Assembly: GCA_949127805.1 (NCBI GenBank)
Contig: CASBQC010000388.1
Location: 1-32,334, forward strand
Source: Nostocales cyanobacterium PMM_0081
Lineage (GTDB): Bacteria; Cyanobacteriota; Cyanobacteriia; Cyanobacteriales; Nostocaceae
Length of the DNA: 32,334 nucleotides
Direction: 5' to 3'
The position numbers and the translations under genes are program-made. The notes under the pieces are model-generated. The model was not told the DNA's origin and did no database searches. It worked only from the letters and a program-made list of their open reading frames with translations. This document shows, one piece after another, positions 9,253 to 19,075 of the stretch. Position 1 is the first letter of the stretch. Every line of letters begins with the position of its first letter.

Positions 9253-10107
9253 TTAACTGATTAAAGGTCGAATATTAGCTTTATAAGCTGCACTATCCAA
9301 TCCTTCATTGCTATTGCTAGGTTGAGAGTTAATGGCACGTTTGAGAGCTTCAATGCGATCGCCTGTTGCGGGGTGCGTACTCAAAAATCCTGGTGTAGAA
9401 CTCTTTGATACTAACTTTTGCATAAAAGCAGGCATCGCTGACTGTGCATAACCAGCGCGTGTTAAAGTTTTTAATCCTCTTTGATCGGCATCAAATTCAT
9501 TTTTACGACTGCGGGGAAGGTTTCTCGCTACTTGCACACCAATGGCTACCGCTTGATTTCGATCTAAACCTGCTGCTGTTAAAACTCCGCTTTCAAGTGC
9601 TTTTTGCCGCATCTGTTTGAGTGCGTGCTTTCCACCAATATGCCCCATTTCATGAGCGATCACACTTGCCAATTCCGCTTCATTGTCTGCGGCTTTTATC
9701 GTACCAGTGTTGATATAGACAAAGCCTCCCATTGTGGCAAAAGCATTAATACCCTTATCATCAACTACTTGGAAAGTATAGGGAATATCTGGGCGATCGC
9801 TAGATACAAGTAAACGCTGCCCAATTTGCCGGACATAGTTATTTATTTGTGAATTACGATAAAGACGAATATCACTGCCTTGTAATTGCTGATTAATCTG
9901 TTTACCAAGATCAACTTCTTGGGAATCGGATATATTAGAAAGCTGAAATAACTGAGCACCTTGGAAAATGAGAGGCAATAAATCTATAGCCTTCCCTGGT
10001 AGAGGTGTACTCAAGCAAAGACTCAAGGCAACTACCACCGAAATTAACGGATAAATCAAGCGATGTCGCCAAAAACGGTAATTTACTAAGCCTTTCCAAT
10101 TCATCAT
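9253..10107 (-). CDS. M48 family metallopeptidase
   Basis: N-terminal hydrophobic segment; zinc motif VIAHEMGHIGGKHALKQ; NEFDADQRGL. Confidence 0.93.
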   Translation of the reverse strand: MMNWKGLVNYRFWRHRLIYPLISVVVALSLCLSTPLPGKAIDLLPLIFQGAQLFQLSNISDSQEVDLGKQINQQLQGSDIRLYRNSQINNYVRQIGQRLLVSSDRPDIPYTFQVVDDKGINAFATMGGFVYINTGTIKAADNEAELASVIAHEMGHIGGKHALKQMRQKALESGVLTAAGLDRNQAVAIGVQVARNLPRSRKNEFDADQRGLKTLTRAGYAQSAMPAFMQKLVSKSSTPGFLSTHPATGDRIEALKRAINSQPSNSNEGLDSAAYKANIRPLIS

Positions 10108-10353
10108 AATCCGGCAAACGCGAGTATTTTAGGACAACGTTAAACTAGAGGACGGATTTATGCAATTCTAAGTTGCATTGTACTTAATACTAATTCTGTT
10201 TGCTTTGGACATCTTTTAGGCACGTCATGATACACTGTCCCATGACCGAGAATCACAGCCGCTTTTAGAACAAGCAACGAGTGTAAGCGGTTCTATACTA
10301 TACACGGCGTTGCAACAATCAATTATTCCGCTATTAAGAATTGAAAACTAATT

Positions 10354-10887
10354 ATGGCTCTTTTAGATTCCAAAGGTCGCTTATTCGGTAAAATAAACCT
10401 TCTCGATTTTGGTGCCGCGCTGGTAATTTTATTAGTCATATTCGGCATCTTTGTTTTTCCAGGAACTTCTGGTTCTGTTGCTCAAATTAACTCTAAAACA
10501 GTACCAATTGAGGTAGATTTAGTTGTTAGAGGTTTGAATCTGCGCGACCCGCAACAGCTATACGACAAAGGGTTTGCAAAAGGTGGCAAAACTAACATTA
10601 TTATCCGCAATCAACCCTACGGTCAAATTGGGATTAAATCTATTCAAGAATTACCGAGAACCGTAGGAGTTCCTCAACCCGATGGTTCTGTTAAAGAATT
10701 GCCCGATCCCAGATCAAACAATTTTAGTCGAGATATGCTTTTGACCTTAGAAGGCAAAGCGAATATCACTGAGAATGGACCCGTTTTAGGTAACAGTAAA
10801 GTTAAAATTGGGATGCCTTTTGAGTTAGAAGGCTTTAATTACAACTTTAATGCTACTGTTATCGATTTAAGATTTAAAGACAAGTAA
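10354..10887 (+). CDS. DUF4330 domain-containing protein
   Basis: MALLDSKGRLFGKINLLDFGAALVILLVIFGIFVFPG N-terminus typical of the cyanobacterial DUF4330 family. Confidence 0.85.
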   Translation: MALLDSKGRLFGKINLLDFGAALVILLVIFGIFVFPGTSGSVAQINSKTVPIEVDLVVRGLNLRDPQQLYDKGFAKGGKTNIIIRNQPYGQIGIKSIQELPRTVGVPQPDGSVKELPDPRSNNFSRDMLLTLEGKANITENGPVLGNSKVKIGMPFELEGFNYNFNATVIDLRFKDK

Positions 10888-10896
10888 CTTTTTCAG

Positions 10897-10925
10897 ATCC
10901 CCGACTTCTTTAAGAAGTCAGGGAT
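10897..10925. repeat. Hairpin ATCCCCGACTTCTT-T-AAGAAGTCAGGGAT downstream of the DUF4330 gene
   Basis: 14-bp stem with one mismatch and a one-base loop, starting 10 bp after the stop codon; no clear T-tract, so REP-like or terminator-like. Confidence 0.55.
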
Positions 10926-10997
10926 ATTCTGGAGCTTGTGGACTGCTATATATTAGACAACCGATGTGGAAATTAATTATGCGTGAACCAGAACCCC

Positions 10998-11025
10998 TAG
11001 AGACTACCAAGTGCTACGTCTCTAC
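10998..11025. repeat. TAGAGACTACCAAGTGCTACGTCTCTAC palindromic repeat (degenerate)
   Basis: Same family with altered left arm; intergenic. Confidence 0.7.
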
Positions 11026-11049
11026 ATCTTTTTTGGAGACGTCTATTTA

Positions 11050-11985
11050 TCAACTACTCAACAAAGGCAAAAATCGCCGAATTAAACCAATTGTCACCGC
11101 CGGCAATTCTAGCTGTGGGGTTAATCCGACATTTTCCAACTCTAGAAAAATGCGAATAGCTTGCGGATTCATTTCAGCGAGACGACGACCAATTTCAGGA
11201 CCAGTAAACTGTGACTTTTGCCCCCAAATTATCGCGCTCGGTGTTGTCAATTGTTGAATATAAAGCGATAAATCAAAACACAAATCGCCGCGCACAAAAG
11301 ACAGCGCTGCATATTCAGCATTCGGCTGACGCGCCGATTCTAAATAAGCTTCGACAATTTCCTCATACACGCGACTAGATTCGGCAAATTGTCGTTGCTC
11401 TAAGAAATTGCGAATACCAGAACTAGTGGCAATTCCTGTAGTATACAGCAAGCGATCGATAATGGGAACGCTGACAATTTGGGCAAAAATGCTGCGAGAG
11501 TAGTCTTCCCCAAAGTCGGAAAGTCCAGCGGGTAAGGTGAGAATCAGCGACTTGAATAAATCAGGATGAGCGATCGCTACTCGAATTGTAAACGCAGCTG
11601 TCAGTGAAGAAGCAATTACTGTCACCGGTTCTGTACAAGTCTGCTCTATAAATTCCCGAATTGTCGTTGTATAATCATCAATCTTATAATTGCGTGCCGG
11701 ATGCTCGGATCTACCCCAACCGAGCAAGTCTGGTGCTATTATTTTATACTCAGCAGCAAAACCCGGATAAACTTTCGACCACTCATAGGCAGAAGAACCA
11801 CCACCAAAGCCATGCAGAAACACCAAAGTTTCCTTTTTTGTGTCGGTAGTTATGTCATCCCGATAAGGCAAGCCGACATTAGTATAATATACTATTCTAC
11901 CTGGTGAGGTATTTACGGAGCGTTGTTCAAATCCCAATGGCTGAAACATATGTGTTTTTTTGTTTATTATGATTGCTAAACGCAA
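11050..11985 (-). CDS. Alpha/beta fold hydrolase
   Basis: LVFLHGFGGGSSAYEWSKV, IAPDLLGWGRSEHP, VIASSLTAAFTIRVA (nucleophile elbow region). Confidence 0.9.
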   Translation of the reverse strand: MRLAIIINKKTHMFQPLGFEQRSVNTSPGRIVYYTNVGLPYRDDITTDTKKETLVFLHGFGGGSSAYEWSKVYPGFAAEYKIIAPDLLGWGRSEHPARNYKIDDYTTTIREFIEQTCTEPVTVIASSLTAAFTIRVAIAHPDLFKSLILTLPAGLSDFGEDYSRSIFAQIVSVPIIDRLLYTTGIATSSGIRNFLEQRQFAESSRVYEEIVEAYLESARQPNAEYAALSFVRGDLCFDLSLYIQQLTTPSAIIWGQKSQFTGPEIGRRLAEMNPQAIRIFLELENVGLTPQLELPAVTIGLIRRFLPLLSS

Positions 11986-12234
11986 ATGAAAGTTGCTTCA
12001 TAGTGTCTAACACTTACCTGTGGAGTTTAAACTTCCCACTCTTCTTATCATCCACGAATAGGAACTTCATAACTTCTTCCGAGGAGGGGAAAAGGTCTTT
12101 TTTAAGAGGGGAAAAGCGAAAAGGGCAAAGGGAAAGGGGAAGAAGTAATTTTAAGTATTTTTACTAATTTCAAAGAACTCCGTCTATGCACGCCTTTTTT
12201 TCCTTTTCCCTTTAACCCAAATTACCCCAACCCT

Positions 12235-12347
12235 TCCCTTGGGCTGAACCAGGACAAAAATGGACAGCCTTCATCCGAAAATGTCGTGGGGGATCGAGGA
12301 TCTAGTAAACAAGGCTGTCCATTTTTGTCTACTTTTTGTGAAACCCC
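12235..12347. repeat. 113-bp repeat, copy 1, containing a 19-bp perfect inverted repeat
   Basis: Identical by eye to 16061..16173; GACAAAAATGGACAGCCTT (12253..12271) / AAGGCTGTCCATTTTTGTC (12311..12329). Confidence 0.9.
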
Positions 12348-12640
12348 CTTTTGCTTTATCTGCGTCTGATTAAGTAAATGTAAAACTACTGCCTTAGTTG
12401 TGAAGAATGTGTGATTTTTTTTTCATTTAATCCCAAGATTTTTGCTCGAAAATACCGTCAATAAAGGTTTGATCCCTGTAGCGAGTGTTACTTACGACTG
12501 AGGTACGAAATTATTTATTTATGGTATTGTATCAGAAACATTACCGATAGTCTTGAGCGTCAACAATACCAAAACGTTCATTAATATCGCTGATAAACTG
12601 TAGTTCTACACGGAGAAAACAATCCGATGTAGCAAGTAAC

Positions 12641-13267
12641 TTGATTATTCTCCAGGCTATGGGAAAGTGGGGTGTCATGATAAAGGAGGTTACTTTTCAA
12701 TCAAATACAGTAACAACGTTTGAAGACCCAAAATTCTTACGTGGAAACTACATTGGTATTGAAAAAGAAATAGTAGATTCAGCTTCGCCTAGTCAAAATC
12801 AAACAGATATTGACGAACAACAAGCAAGGGGTGTACCTAATTGTATTTGTTTGAATTTAGAAGATTTGAAATGCTTTGAAGCCGTAGAGCGACAGTATGA
12901 GCGCTTGGGTGTAATATTTCAGAATTCTATCGCCATACAACCCTCAAACCCAGCATTTCCCACTCATTCGGGGATGACAGTGTTAATGGGGTCGCCAAAA
13001 AGCGGATTTTTAGAAGCGACTTTCCTGCGTCCTGTCTGTGGGGTTAGTGCATTTGTCACAAGTTCGCAGCGGCTAGTACTTTGCGCTTACGATCGCCACA
13101 ACCAACTGCTTGCCCAAGCAGTACTACCAGCAGCTAATCTTGCCAACTCTGACTCGGCACTGCCTCCCAACACGTTATTATCTTTAACAGCGAATGATAT
13201 CCACCGCATTACCTTCAGCGCTTTTGATGGTCAATTCATCATTGATGACTTTAGTTTCTGTTTTTAA
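12641..13267 (+). CDS. Hypothetical protein (secreted/PEP-CTERM-like beta-rich domain without a CTERM tail)
   Basis: 208 aa ORF with TTG start; more plausible start ATG 12659 or 12677; GFLEATFLRPVCGVSAFVTSS...ITFSAFDGQFIIDDFSF resembles beta-sandwich domains of cyanobacterial PEP-CTERM proteins. Confidence 0.7.
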   Translation: MIILQAMGKWGVMIKEVTFQSNTVTTFEDPKFLRGNYIGIEKEIVDSASPSQNQTDIDEQQARGVPNCICLNLEDLKCFEAVERQYERLGVIFQNSIAIQPSNPAFPTHSGMTVLMGSPKSGFLEATFLRPVCGVSAFVTSSQRLVLCAYDRHNQLLAQAVLPAANLANSDSALPPNTLLSLTANDIHRITFSAFDGQFIIDDFSFCF

Positions 13268-13402
13268 AACAAAATAAAAACTCTTTGAGAAAATCGTTAT
13301 ACCAGATTCAGCACAGGTATCCTTGTAGAGTATATTGATTGTGAGCTACACCCCAGGTATGGGTGAAGACTGATATATCTTGTAATCAATTAGGTAAACA
13401 CT

Positions 13403-14161
13403 GTGGCACAGGCTTCGTCTTCTTGGCAGCAATTGCTCAACCAGCTTGCTAACTGGTCGCTTTTATTCAAGACAGAAAGAGCCACAAAGCAGCGAATCAA
13501 GCAATTGCAAGAACCTGGAAGTTACTTAGGGTTTTTGACAATTGTCATTGCTATGCTTTTGTGGAACTGGAAACTGCTGTTGGCAATTTTTGTCGGCGTT
13601 GGGGTAATGGTATTAGTCTACTCAATGCAGCGGTGGGATTGGCGATCGCACATGTTAAAAATTCGTGAATTATTTAACAGTCCCAACCGTCGGTTAGCTT
13701 TATCAGTTACAAGTGGGGGTATTGCCACCCTCAGCACTTACATGGCTGCTGCTATTTGGGTTGACTCCAACAGTCCTTGGATTGCTGCGGGTGCAATTTT
13801 ACAAGCTTTGGCGACACTGTTAACTATAATTTTATTAGTCTGGCAAATCGTCAGCTTTTACGGCATTCGAGAAGAAGAGCAACTAGATCGGTTGTTGCTC
13901 ACCTTGACAGAACAAGACCCCCTCAAGCGTCTCATTGCGGTGCGTCGGCTCACCAAATTCGTTACCAATAAACGCATTGAATCTTCTGTAAAGCAAAATA
14001 TTGTCGAATGCTTGCGACTTTTAATTAGTCGGGAAGAAGAAGTCATGATTCGCGAAGCTGCTTTTGAGAGTTTGCAAGCACTAGATTTAGTAGAACAAAT
14101 CTCATCTACTACCGCAACTCCTTTAAAGCCTGTTTTTGCCAAAGTCAAACACTTTGCATAG
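13403..14161 (+). CDS. Membrane-associated protein with C-terminal armadillo/HEAT-like region
   Basis: GTG start; several hydrophobic segments, then LTEQDPLKRLIAVRRLTKF...REEEVMIREAAFESLQAL helical repeat-like region. Confidence 0.7.
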   Translation: MAQASSSWQQLLNQLANWSLLFKTERATKQRIKQLQEPGSYLGFLTIVIAMLLWNWKLLLAIFVGVGVMVLVYSMQRWDWRSHMLKIRELFNSPNRRLALSVTSGGIATLSTYMAAAIWVDSNSPWIAAGAILQALATLLTIILLVWQIVSFYGIREEEQLDRLLLTLTEQDPLKRLIAVRRLTKFVTNKRIESSVKQNIVECLRLLISREEEVMIREAAFESLQALDLVEQISSTTATPLKPVFAKVKHFA

Positions 14162-14241
14162 AACTTCGTTGATTTTGTTTAAAACAACGCGAATCGTGGG
14201 TGTATTTCTTCCCCCAGTAAAGAGTCCCCAGTAAAGAGTCC

Positions 14242-14988
14242 CTACTTTCGATACAACCGACCATTACAAACTTGTACCACAGGATGATTGCACCGCCGCA
14301 CCAACTGTTCATCGTGGGTGGTAACAATTACCGTTGCTCCAAACGAGTTTAACTTCTGGAAAATTTGCATTACTTGCCAAGAATTCTCAAAATCGAGATT
14401 TCCAGTTGGTTCATCTGCCAAAATCAGCGGTGGTGTAGCTACGATCGCTCGCGCAATACTTACCCGTTGTTGTTCCCCCCCAGAAAGTTGATCGGGAAAG
14501 CAGTCAGCTTTAGAAAGTAAACCTACCAGCTTTAAAGTTGGTTCCAAACGGCGTTGAACTTCCTTACGGGTGTATCCTTGAGCTTGCAATACAAAAGTGA
14601 CATTTTCCGCCACAGTCCGCTGGGGAATTAGCTTGTAGTCTTGAAATACAATACCAATACGTCGGCGCAACAAAGACAAGCGATCGCCTTTCATCCTTGC
14701 TACATTACACTCATCAACAATCACCTCTCCTTGTGTTGGCAACTCCTCACCATACAGCAGTTTCAACAGCGTTGATTTACCCGAACCACTAGGACCACGA
14801 AGAAACAAAAAATCTCCCTGCTTTACCTCCAGATTCAAATCAAACAACGCTTGAGAGCCATTGTTATAGGTTTTTGTCACCGAGCGCAACTGCACCATCG
14901 GCACAGTACTTTTACTGCCTTCTTGAGTTTCCCGAAGCTGAAGAAGAACAGATTTTTCAGTAGTTTCTTTCGGTGTGAATACTGGCAT
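14242..14988 (-). CDS. ftsE: FtsE-type ABC transporter ATP-binding protein
   Basis: Walker [10 protein letters not shown], signature [15 protein letters not shown], Walker [13 protein letters not shown]; FtsE-like [19 protein letters not shown] and FVLQAQGY. Confidence 0.85.
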   Translation of the reverse strand: MPVFTPKETTEKSVLLQLRETQEGSKSTVPMVQLRSVTKTYNNGSQALFDLNLEVKQGDFLFLRGPSGSGKSTLLKLLYGEELPTQGEVIVDECNVARMKGDRLSLLRRRIGIVFQDYKLIPQRTVAENVTFVLQAQGYTRKEVQRRLEPTLKLVGLLSKADCFPDQLSGGEQQRVSIARAIVATPPLILADEPTGNLDFENSWQVMQIFQKLNSFGATVIVTTHDEQLVRRCNHPVVQVCNGRLYRK

Positions 14989-15080
14989 TGCTGGATTTTA
15001 CCTACACATTAGCTTTAAAATAAGGATTCCCAGGCAGAACCTAGGAATCACAAATTCAACACCAAAAATTTTAAATTCCG

Positions 15081-15190
15081 CCGTCACCTTAGAAAGGTGC
15101 GGCTACTCGAACAAAGCCTGCCTTCGCAGGCTAAAGAAATCCAGCCTGCCTTCGCAGGCTTTGTTTGTATAGCCCCAGGCTTACAGCCTG
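15081..15190. repeat. Array of four hairpins including two identical AGCCTGCCTTCGCAGGCT palindromes
   Basis: CCGTCACCTTAGAAAGGTGCGG 15081..15102; AGCCTGCCTTCGCAGGCT 15115..15132 and 15143..15160; CAGGCTTACAGCCTG 15176..15190. Confidence 0.85.
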
Positions 15191-15216
15191 AGGGCGATTC
15201 GCCACAACGATTATCT

Positions 15217-15969
15217 TTAACTAATTGCACCTCTTGCTGTCAACCGATAAACTACAGCTTTCCAAGCAAATTCCGGCAAAGCCAACATTCTTTTCCAGCG
15301 CCAAGGTTCTTGATAAAGTCGATACAGCCATTCAAGATTATTATTTCCCAACCACGCAGGAGCGCGAGATTTCGTCCCCGACCAAATATCGAAACTACCA
15401 CCAACGCCGATCCAAATCGCTTGCGGACACAAATGTCGGTTTTGAGCAATCCATAACTCTTGACGCGGCACTCCCAAACCGACAAAAATCACTTGAGGCT
15501 GTAATTGGCTAAGAGTTTGTCGTAATTTTTCTTCTTCTTCTGGCGAATGATAGCCGGAGTGAGTACCTGTTATCCGCAATTTTGGTAATTGAGAAAGCCA
15601 AAACTCTGCCGCTGTTGCAGCCACTTTTGGCGCACCTCCATAGAAAAACACTTTTGCGTCAGTATGACGCTCAACTTCTCGCAACAGTTTTTCTGATAGC
15701 TCAATTCCCGGACAACGTTGTATTTTTTGCCTTAATAGTAACTGCAAATACAGAACTACCCCCGCTCCATCTGGAATCACTAATTCAGCAGCTTGAATCA
15801 CCTTAGCTAAAGATGTATTCCGCTCTGCTTGCATAGTCATTTCTGCATTTAGCGTTACCACATGAGTTCCCTTACCTTGTTGCAGTCGTTCTAGCAACCA
15901 GTTGGAATAATTAGTCATTAAATGAATCGGTAGTCCCAAAACTGAAAACACTTGATAGCGTTTAGACAT
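15217..15969 (-). CDS. WecG/TagA/CpsF family glycosyltransferase
   Basis: VVTLNAEMTMQAERN, VIPDGAGVVL, VFFYGGAPKVAATAAEFWLSQLPKLRITGTHSGY, FVGLGVPRQELWIAQN, GVGGSFDIWSG. Confidence 0.93.
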   Translation of the reverse strand: MSKRYQVFSVLGLPIHLMTNYSNWLLERLQQGKGTHVVTLNAEMTMQAERNTSLAKVIQAAELVIPDGAGVVLYLQLLLRQKIQRCPGIELSEKLLREVERHTDAKVFFYGGAPKVAATAAEFWLSQLPKLRITGTHSGYHSPEEEEKLRQTLSQLQPQVIFVGLGVPRQELWIAQNRHLCPQAIWIGVGGSFDIWSGTKSRAPAWLGNNNLEWLYRLYQEPWRWKRMLALPEFAWKAVVYRLTARGAIS

Positions 15970-16060
15970 AGCCTATTCTTGATTAGCCTCACACCAAGTC
16001 CATCGAACGATAGTCTATCAAATTTGTTCCAAATTCCCCATCCTCCCCACTCCCCCCATC

Positions 16061-16173
16061 TCCCTTGGGCTGAACCAGGACAAAAATGGACAGCCTTCAT
16101 CCGAAAATGTCGTGGGGGATCGAGGATCTAGTAAACAAGGCTGTCCATTTTTGTCTACTTTTTGTGAAACCCC
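16061..16173. repeat. 113-bp repeat, copy 2, same orientation
   Basis: TCCCTTGGGCTGAACCAGGACAAAAATGGACAGCC...GTGAAACCCC identical to 12235..12347. Confidence 0.9.
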
Positions 16174-16421
16174 ACTCTCTATCTCCCGATGTCCCATTCC
16201 CGTTAAACTAATTGATATTGGGTGCTTTTAGTTGTGGCAAAGCAGCCCTGATTTTATTGTTGGTCATATTCGCATCAAGAACAAATACCTAAAACACAGG
16301 CAATCTTCTGATGTATCTGACTTACAAAACACCTTTATATGTTTTTCGGATGTTTTAAAACTGCATCTGCTGGGACTTTTTAGTAAACTCGATTTTACAG
16401 TTAAGGTAGTGTAACGGGCGG

Positions 16422-17150
16422 ATGTTGATTATGAGTAAAATTCGTGTGGCTCTGATTGAAGATCATGACCTAACCCGTGTGGGTATTCGGACAGCACTAC
16501 TACAAAAGGATGAAATTGAAGTTGTCGGGGAAGCTGCGACTGCGGCTGAAGGAATAAAAATGTTAAAAACGTTACATCCAGATATCGCCATTATAGATAT
16601 TGGTTTACCAGATAAGGATGGCATTGAGCTTACACGCGAAGTAAAATCTACTGGTAGTAAAGAAAACTTAGAAACAAAAGTGTTAATTTTAACATTGCGG
16701 GATAATAAAGAAGCGGTGCTGGCAGCTTTTGCGGCTGGGGCTGATTCTTACTGCATGAAGGATATCGGGTTTGATAATTTACTCGAAGCGGTGCGAGTCA
16801 CTTACAATGGCAACTCTTGGATCGATCCAGCGATCGCCCGCATAGTTTTACAACAAGCACAACAAAATCCATCCAAGCCAGAAGTCCCATCAGTGGATAG
16901 TAAAGGTTTTCCCCTCAAGCAAGATCAAAGTGAAAATGAAGACATTATTGACCCATACACCCTGACAGAAAGAGAGTTAGAAGTGTTACAGTTGATTGTC
17001 GAAGGTTGCAGTAATGCATTAATCGCCGAAAGACTGTACATTACCGTCGGAACGGTGAAAACTCATGTCCGGAATATTTTGAATAAGCTATGTGCTGATG
17101 ACCGCACCCAAGCAGCAGTCCGCGCTTTGCGTTCTGGTTTAGTGGGATAA
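16422..17150 (+). CDS. NarL/FixJ-family response regulator (REC + LuxR HTH)
   Basis: VALIEDHDLTRVGIRTAL, DIAIIDIGLPDKDGIEL, HTH LTERELEVLQLIVEGCSNALIAERLYITVGTVKTHVRNIL; real start probably ATG 16431. Confidence 0.93.
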   Translation: MLIMSKIRVALIEDHDLTRVGIRTALLQKDEIEVVGEAATAAEGIKMLKTLHPDIAIIDIGLPDKDGIELTREVKSTGSKENLETKVLILTLRDNKEAVLAAFAAGADSYCMKDIGFDNLLEAVRVTYNGNSWIDPAIARIVLQQAQQNPSKPEVPSVDSKGFPLKQDQSENEDIIDPYTLTERELEVLQLIVEGCSNALIAERLYITVGTVKTHVRNILNKLCADDRTQAAVRALRSGLVG

Positions 17151-17332
17151 AGTTAATCGCAATCCGGCAAAGTTTGGCGATTAAAGGGAAGTTTACACCT
17201 TTGAGTAATTTATACCTTCAAAGTGGGTATATTCTCTTTAATGAGTACTGACTTTTTTCTTCTTTGTTAATTATGGGGTGTGATAAATAATGCAGTCTTT
17301 CGCCATTCAAGAATCTGAAAAATAAAGTCAAA

Positions 17333-19072
17333 ATGACTGAGACAGATGTAGGCAAACTAAAGCTCATGGTGGTGGATGATGAGCTAGATAACTTAGATTT
17401 ACTCTACCGCACTTTTAGGCGAGATTTTCAAGTATATAGAGCAAGTCACGCACGCGGTGCCATCGAAATCTTAGACAGAGAAGGCGAAATGGCTGTAATT
17501 ATCTCTGACCAAAGAATGCCAGAGATGAACGGCACAGAATTTCTCAGTCGCACGGTAGATCGCTTTCCGGATACGATTCGGATTTTGCTGACAGGTTTTA
17601 CTGATGTAGAAGATTTGGTAGACGCGATCAACTCCGGTCAGGTGTTTAAGTATATTACTAAACCCTGGAATCCCGATCGCCTCAAAGCAATAGTCGGGCA
17701 AGCGGTTGATACATATCTGGTGTTGAAGAAACGCACGGCTGAGTTGCGTCGCGCTTTGCGGCGAGAATCTTTGTTTAATGCGGTGACAACAGCAATTCGC
17801 GAGTCTTTGGACTACAGCAGTATGCTGCAAAAGATTGTCGCCACCATTGGAGAGGCATTTGAAGCGACTTGTTGCTTACTCAAACCGGTGGAAAGCGATC
17901 GCCTCACTCTAGATGAGTATTCTTACCAAAATCCCAAAGTTCCCATCACTTGTTGCACCTTTGACCCCAGCTTATTGATTGAAAAAGTTCTCAAAACCCG
18001 TCAATATCAGCTATCTCAAGATGTAGAAAACCCATGCTGTCATCAACTAGTTGTGCCTATAAGCTATCAGCAACAACTGTTAGCGGTTCTTGCTTTATAT
18101 CAACAAGGACGCGAGAGTCCTTCTCTAAAAGAGGCTTTGCCAACGGACACGCTAGCCAACGGCTTCTCCAACACAGTAGGCGATCGCACTTGGCAAGATG
18201 AAGATATCCAGCTAATTGCCGGAGTCGCCGAACAAGCAGCCTTAGCCCTCTCCCAAGCAAAACTCTATCAACGTCTTCAAGAAAAGCAACAACAAATCAG
18301 CGCAGAGTTAGAAGTTGCCCGCCAAATTCAAAACAACCTCCTGCGGCAAAGCTTACCTACTATCAAAGGCGCCAAAATCCAAGCTTGTTGTTACCCTGCC
18401 CGCGAAGTCGGAGGAGATTTTTTTGAAGTTTTTGTTCATCCCAAAGGTGACTTGTGGTTAGCAGTTGGTGATGTTTCCGGCAAAGGTGTCCCGGCAGCTT
18501 TATTCATGTCAAGTGCTATTTCCGTTTTGCGACGCGAATTATCTCAAGAAAAACCACCGCTGCCGAACGTAATTATGCAAAATCTCAACCATGCTTTGTC
18601 TGAGGACTTGATCAGCAACAATTGCTTCATTACCCTCGTCTTAGCTTGTTATACTCCCAGCACTAAGGAACTGGTTTACGCAAATGCCGGTCACATCTAT
18701 CCCATGCATTGGACAGCAAAGACAAATTGGGCAGAAAATCCCAACTACCTCAAGGTACGCAGCATTCCTTTAGGGATTTTACCCAAATGGCAAGCACAGT
18801 CTGGTCAATTAGTTCTTTATGCTGGAGATACCTTGTTACTTGCCAGTGATGGTATTACTGAAGCAATGGTATTAAATCAAATGCCGTTAAATAAGAAAAC
18901 TGTGGATGACGCAAAGCCAGCTAGCCATTATATGTTGAATCAAGAAGGTCTTTGGCAACTCCTAAAAACTGAGCCGAAACCACTTTCTCTCAACCATTTG
19001 CTAGCCCGCATCCAAGCAGACAACAACGTTCAAGAAGATGACCAAACTATACTCTCACTAGAGGTTATGTAA
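17333..19072 (+). CDS. Response regulator with GAF and SpoIIE/PP2C phosphatase domains
   Basis: REC (LMVVDDELDNLDLLYRTF...VIISDQRMPEMNGTEFL), GAF-like middle, PP2C (EVARQIQNNLLRQSLP...AREVGGDFFEVF...VGDVSGKGVPAALFMS...ASDGITEA). Confidence 0.94.
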   Translation: MTETDVGKLKLMVVDDELDNLDLLYRTFRRDFQVYRASHARGAIEILDREGEMAVIISDQRMPEMNGTEFLSRTVDRFPDTIRILLTGFTDVEDLVDAINSGQVFKYITKPWNPDRLKAIVGQAVDTYLVLKKRTAELRRALRRESLFNAVTTAIRESLDYSSMLQKIVATIGEAFEATCCLLKPVESDRLTLDEYSYQNPKVPITCCTFDPSLLIEKVLKTRQYQLSQDVENPCCHQLVVPISYQQQLLAVLALYQQGRESPSLKEALPTDTLANGFSNTVGDRTWQDEDIQLIAGVAEQAALALSQAKLYQRLQEKQQQISAELEVARQIQNNLLRQSLPTIKGAKIQACCYPAREVGGDFFEVFVHPKGDLWLAVGDVSGKGVPAALFMSSAISVLRRELSQEKPPLPNVIMQNLNHALSEDLISNNCFITLVLACYTPSTKELVYANAGHIYPMHWTAKTNWAENPNYLKVRSIPLGILPKWQAQSGQLVLYAGDTLLLASDGITEAMVLNQMPLNKKTVDDAKPASHYMLNQEGLWQLLKTEPKPLSLNHLLARIQADNNVQEDDQTILSLEVM

Positions 19073-19075
19073 GTA

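Noticed and set aside
15097-15512. Plus-strand ORFs covering the hairpin array and antisense to the WecG/TagA gene
   Set aside because: Palindromic repeats create accidental open frames; the minus-strand glycosyltransferase has clear motifs.
17471-17830. 119-aa minus-strand ORF inside the REC-GAF-PP2C gene
   Set aside because: Antisense to a strongly supported coding region; no domain-like sequence.
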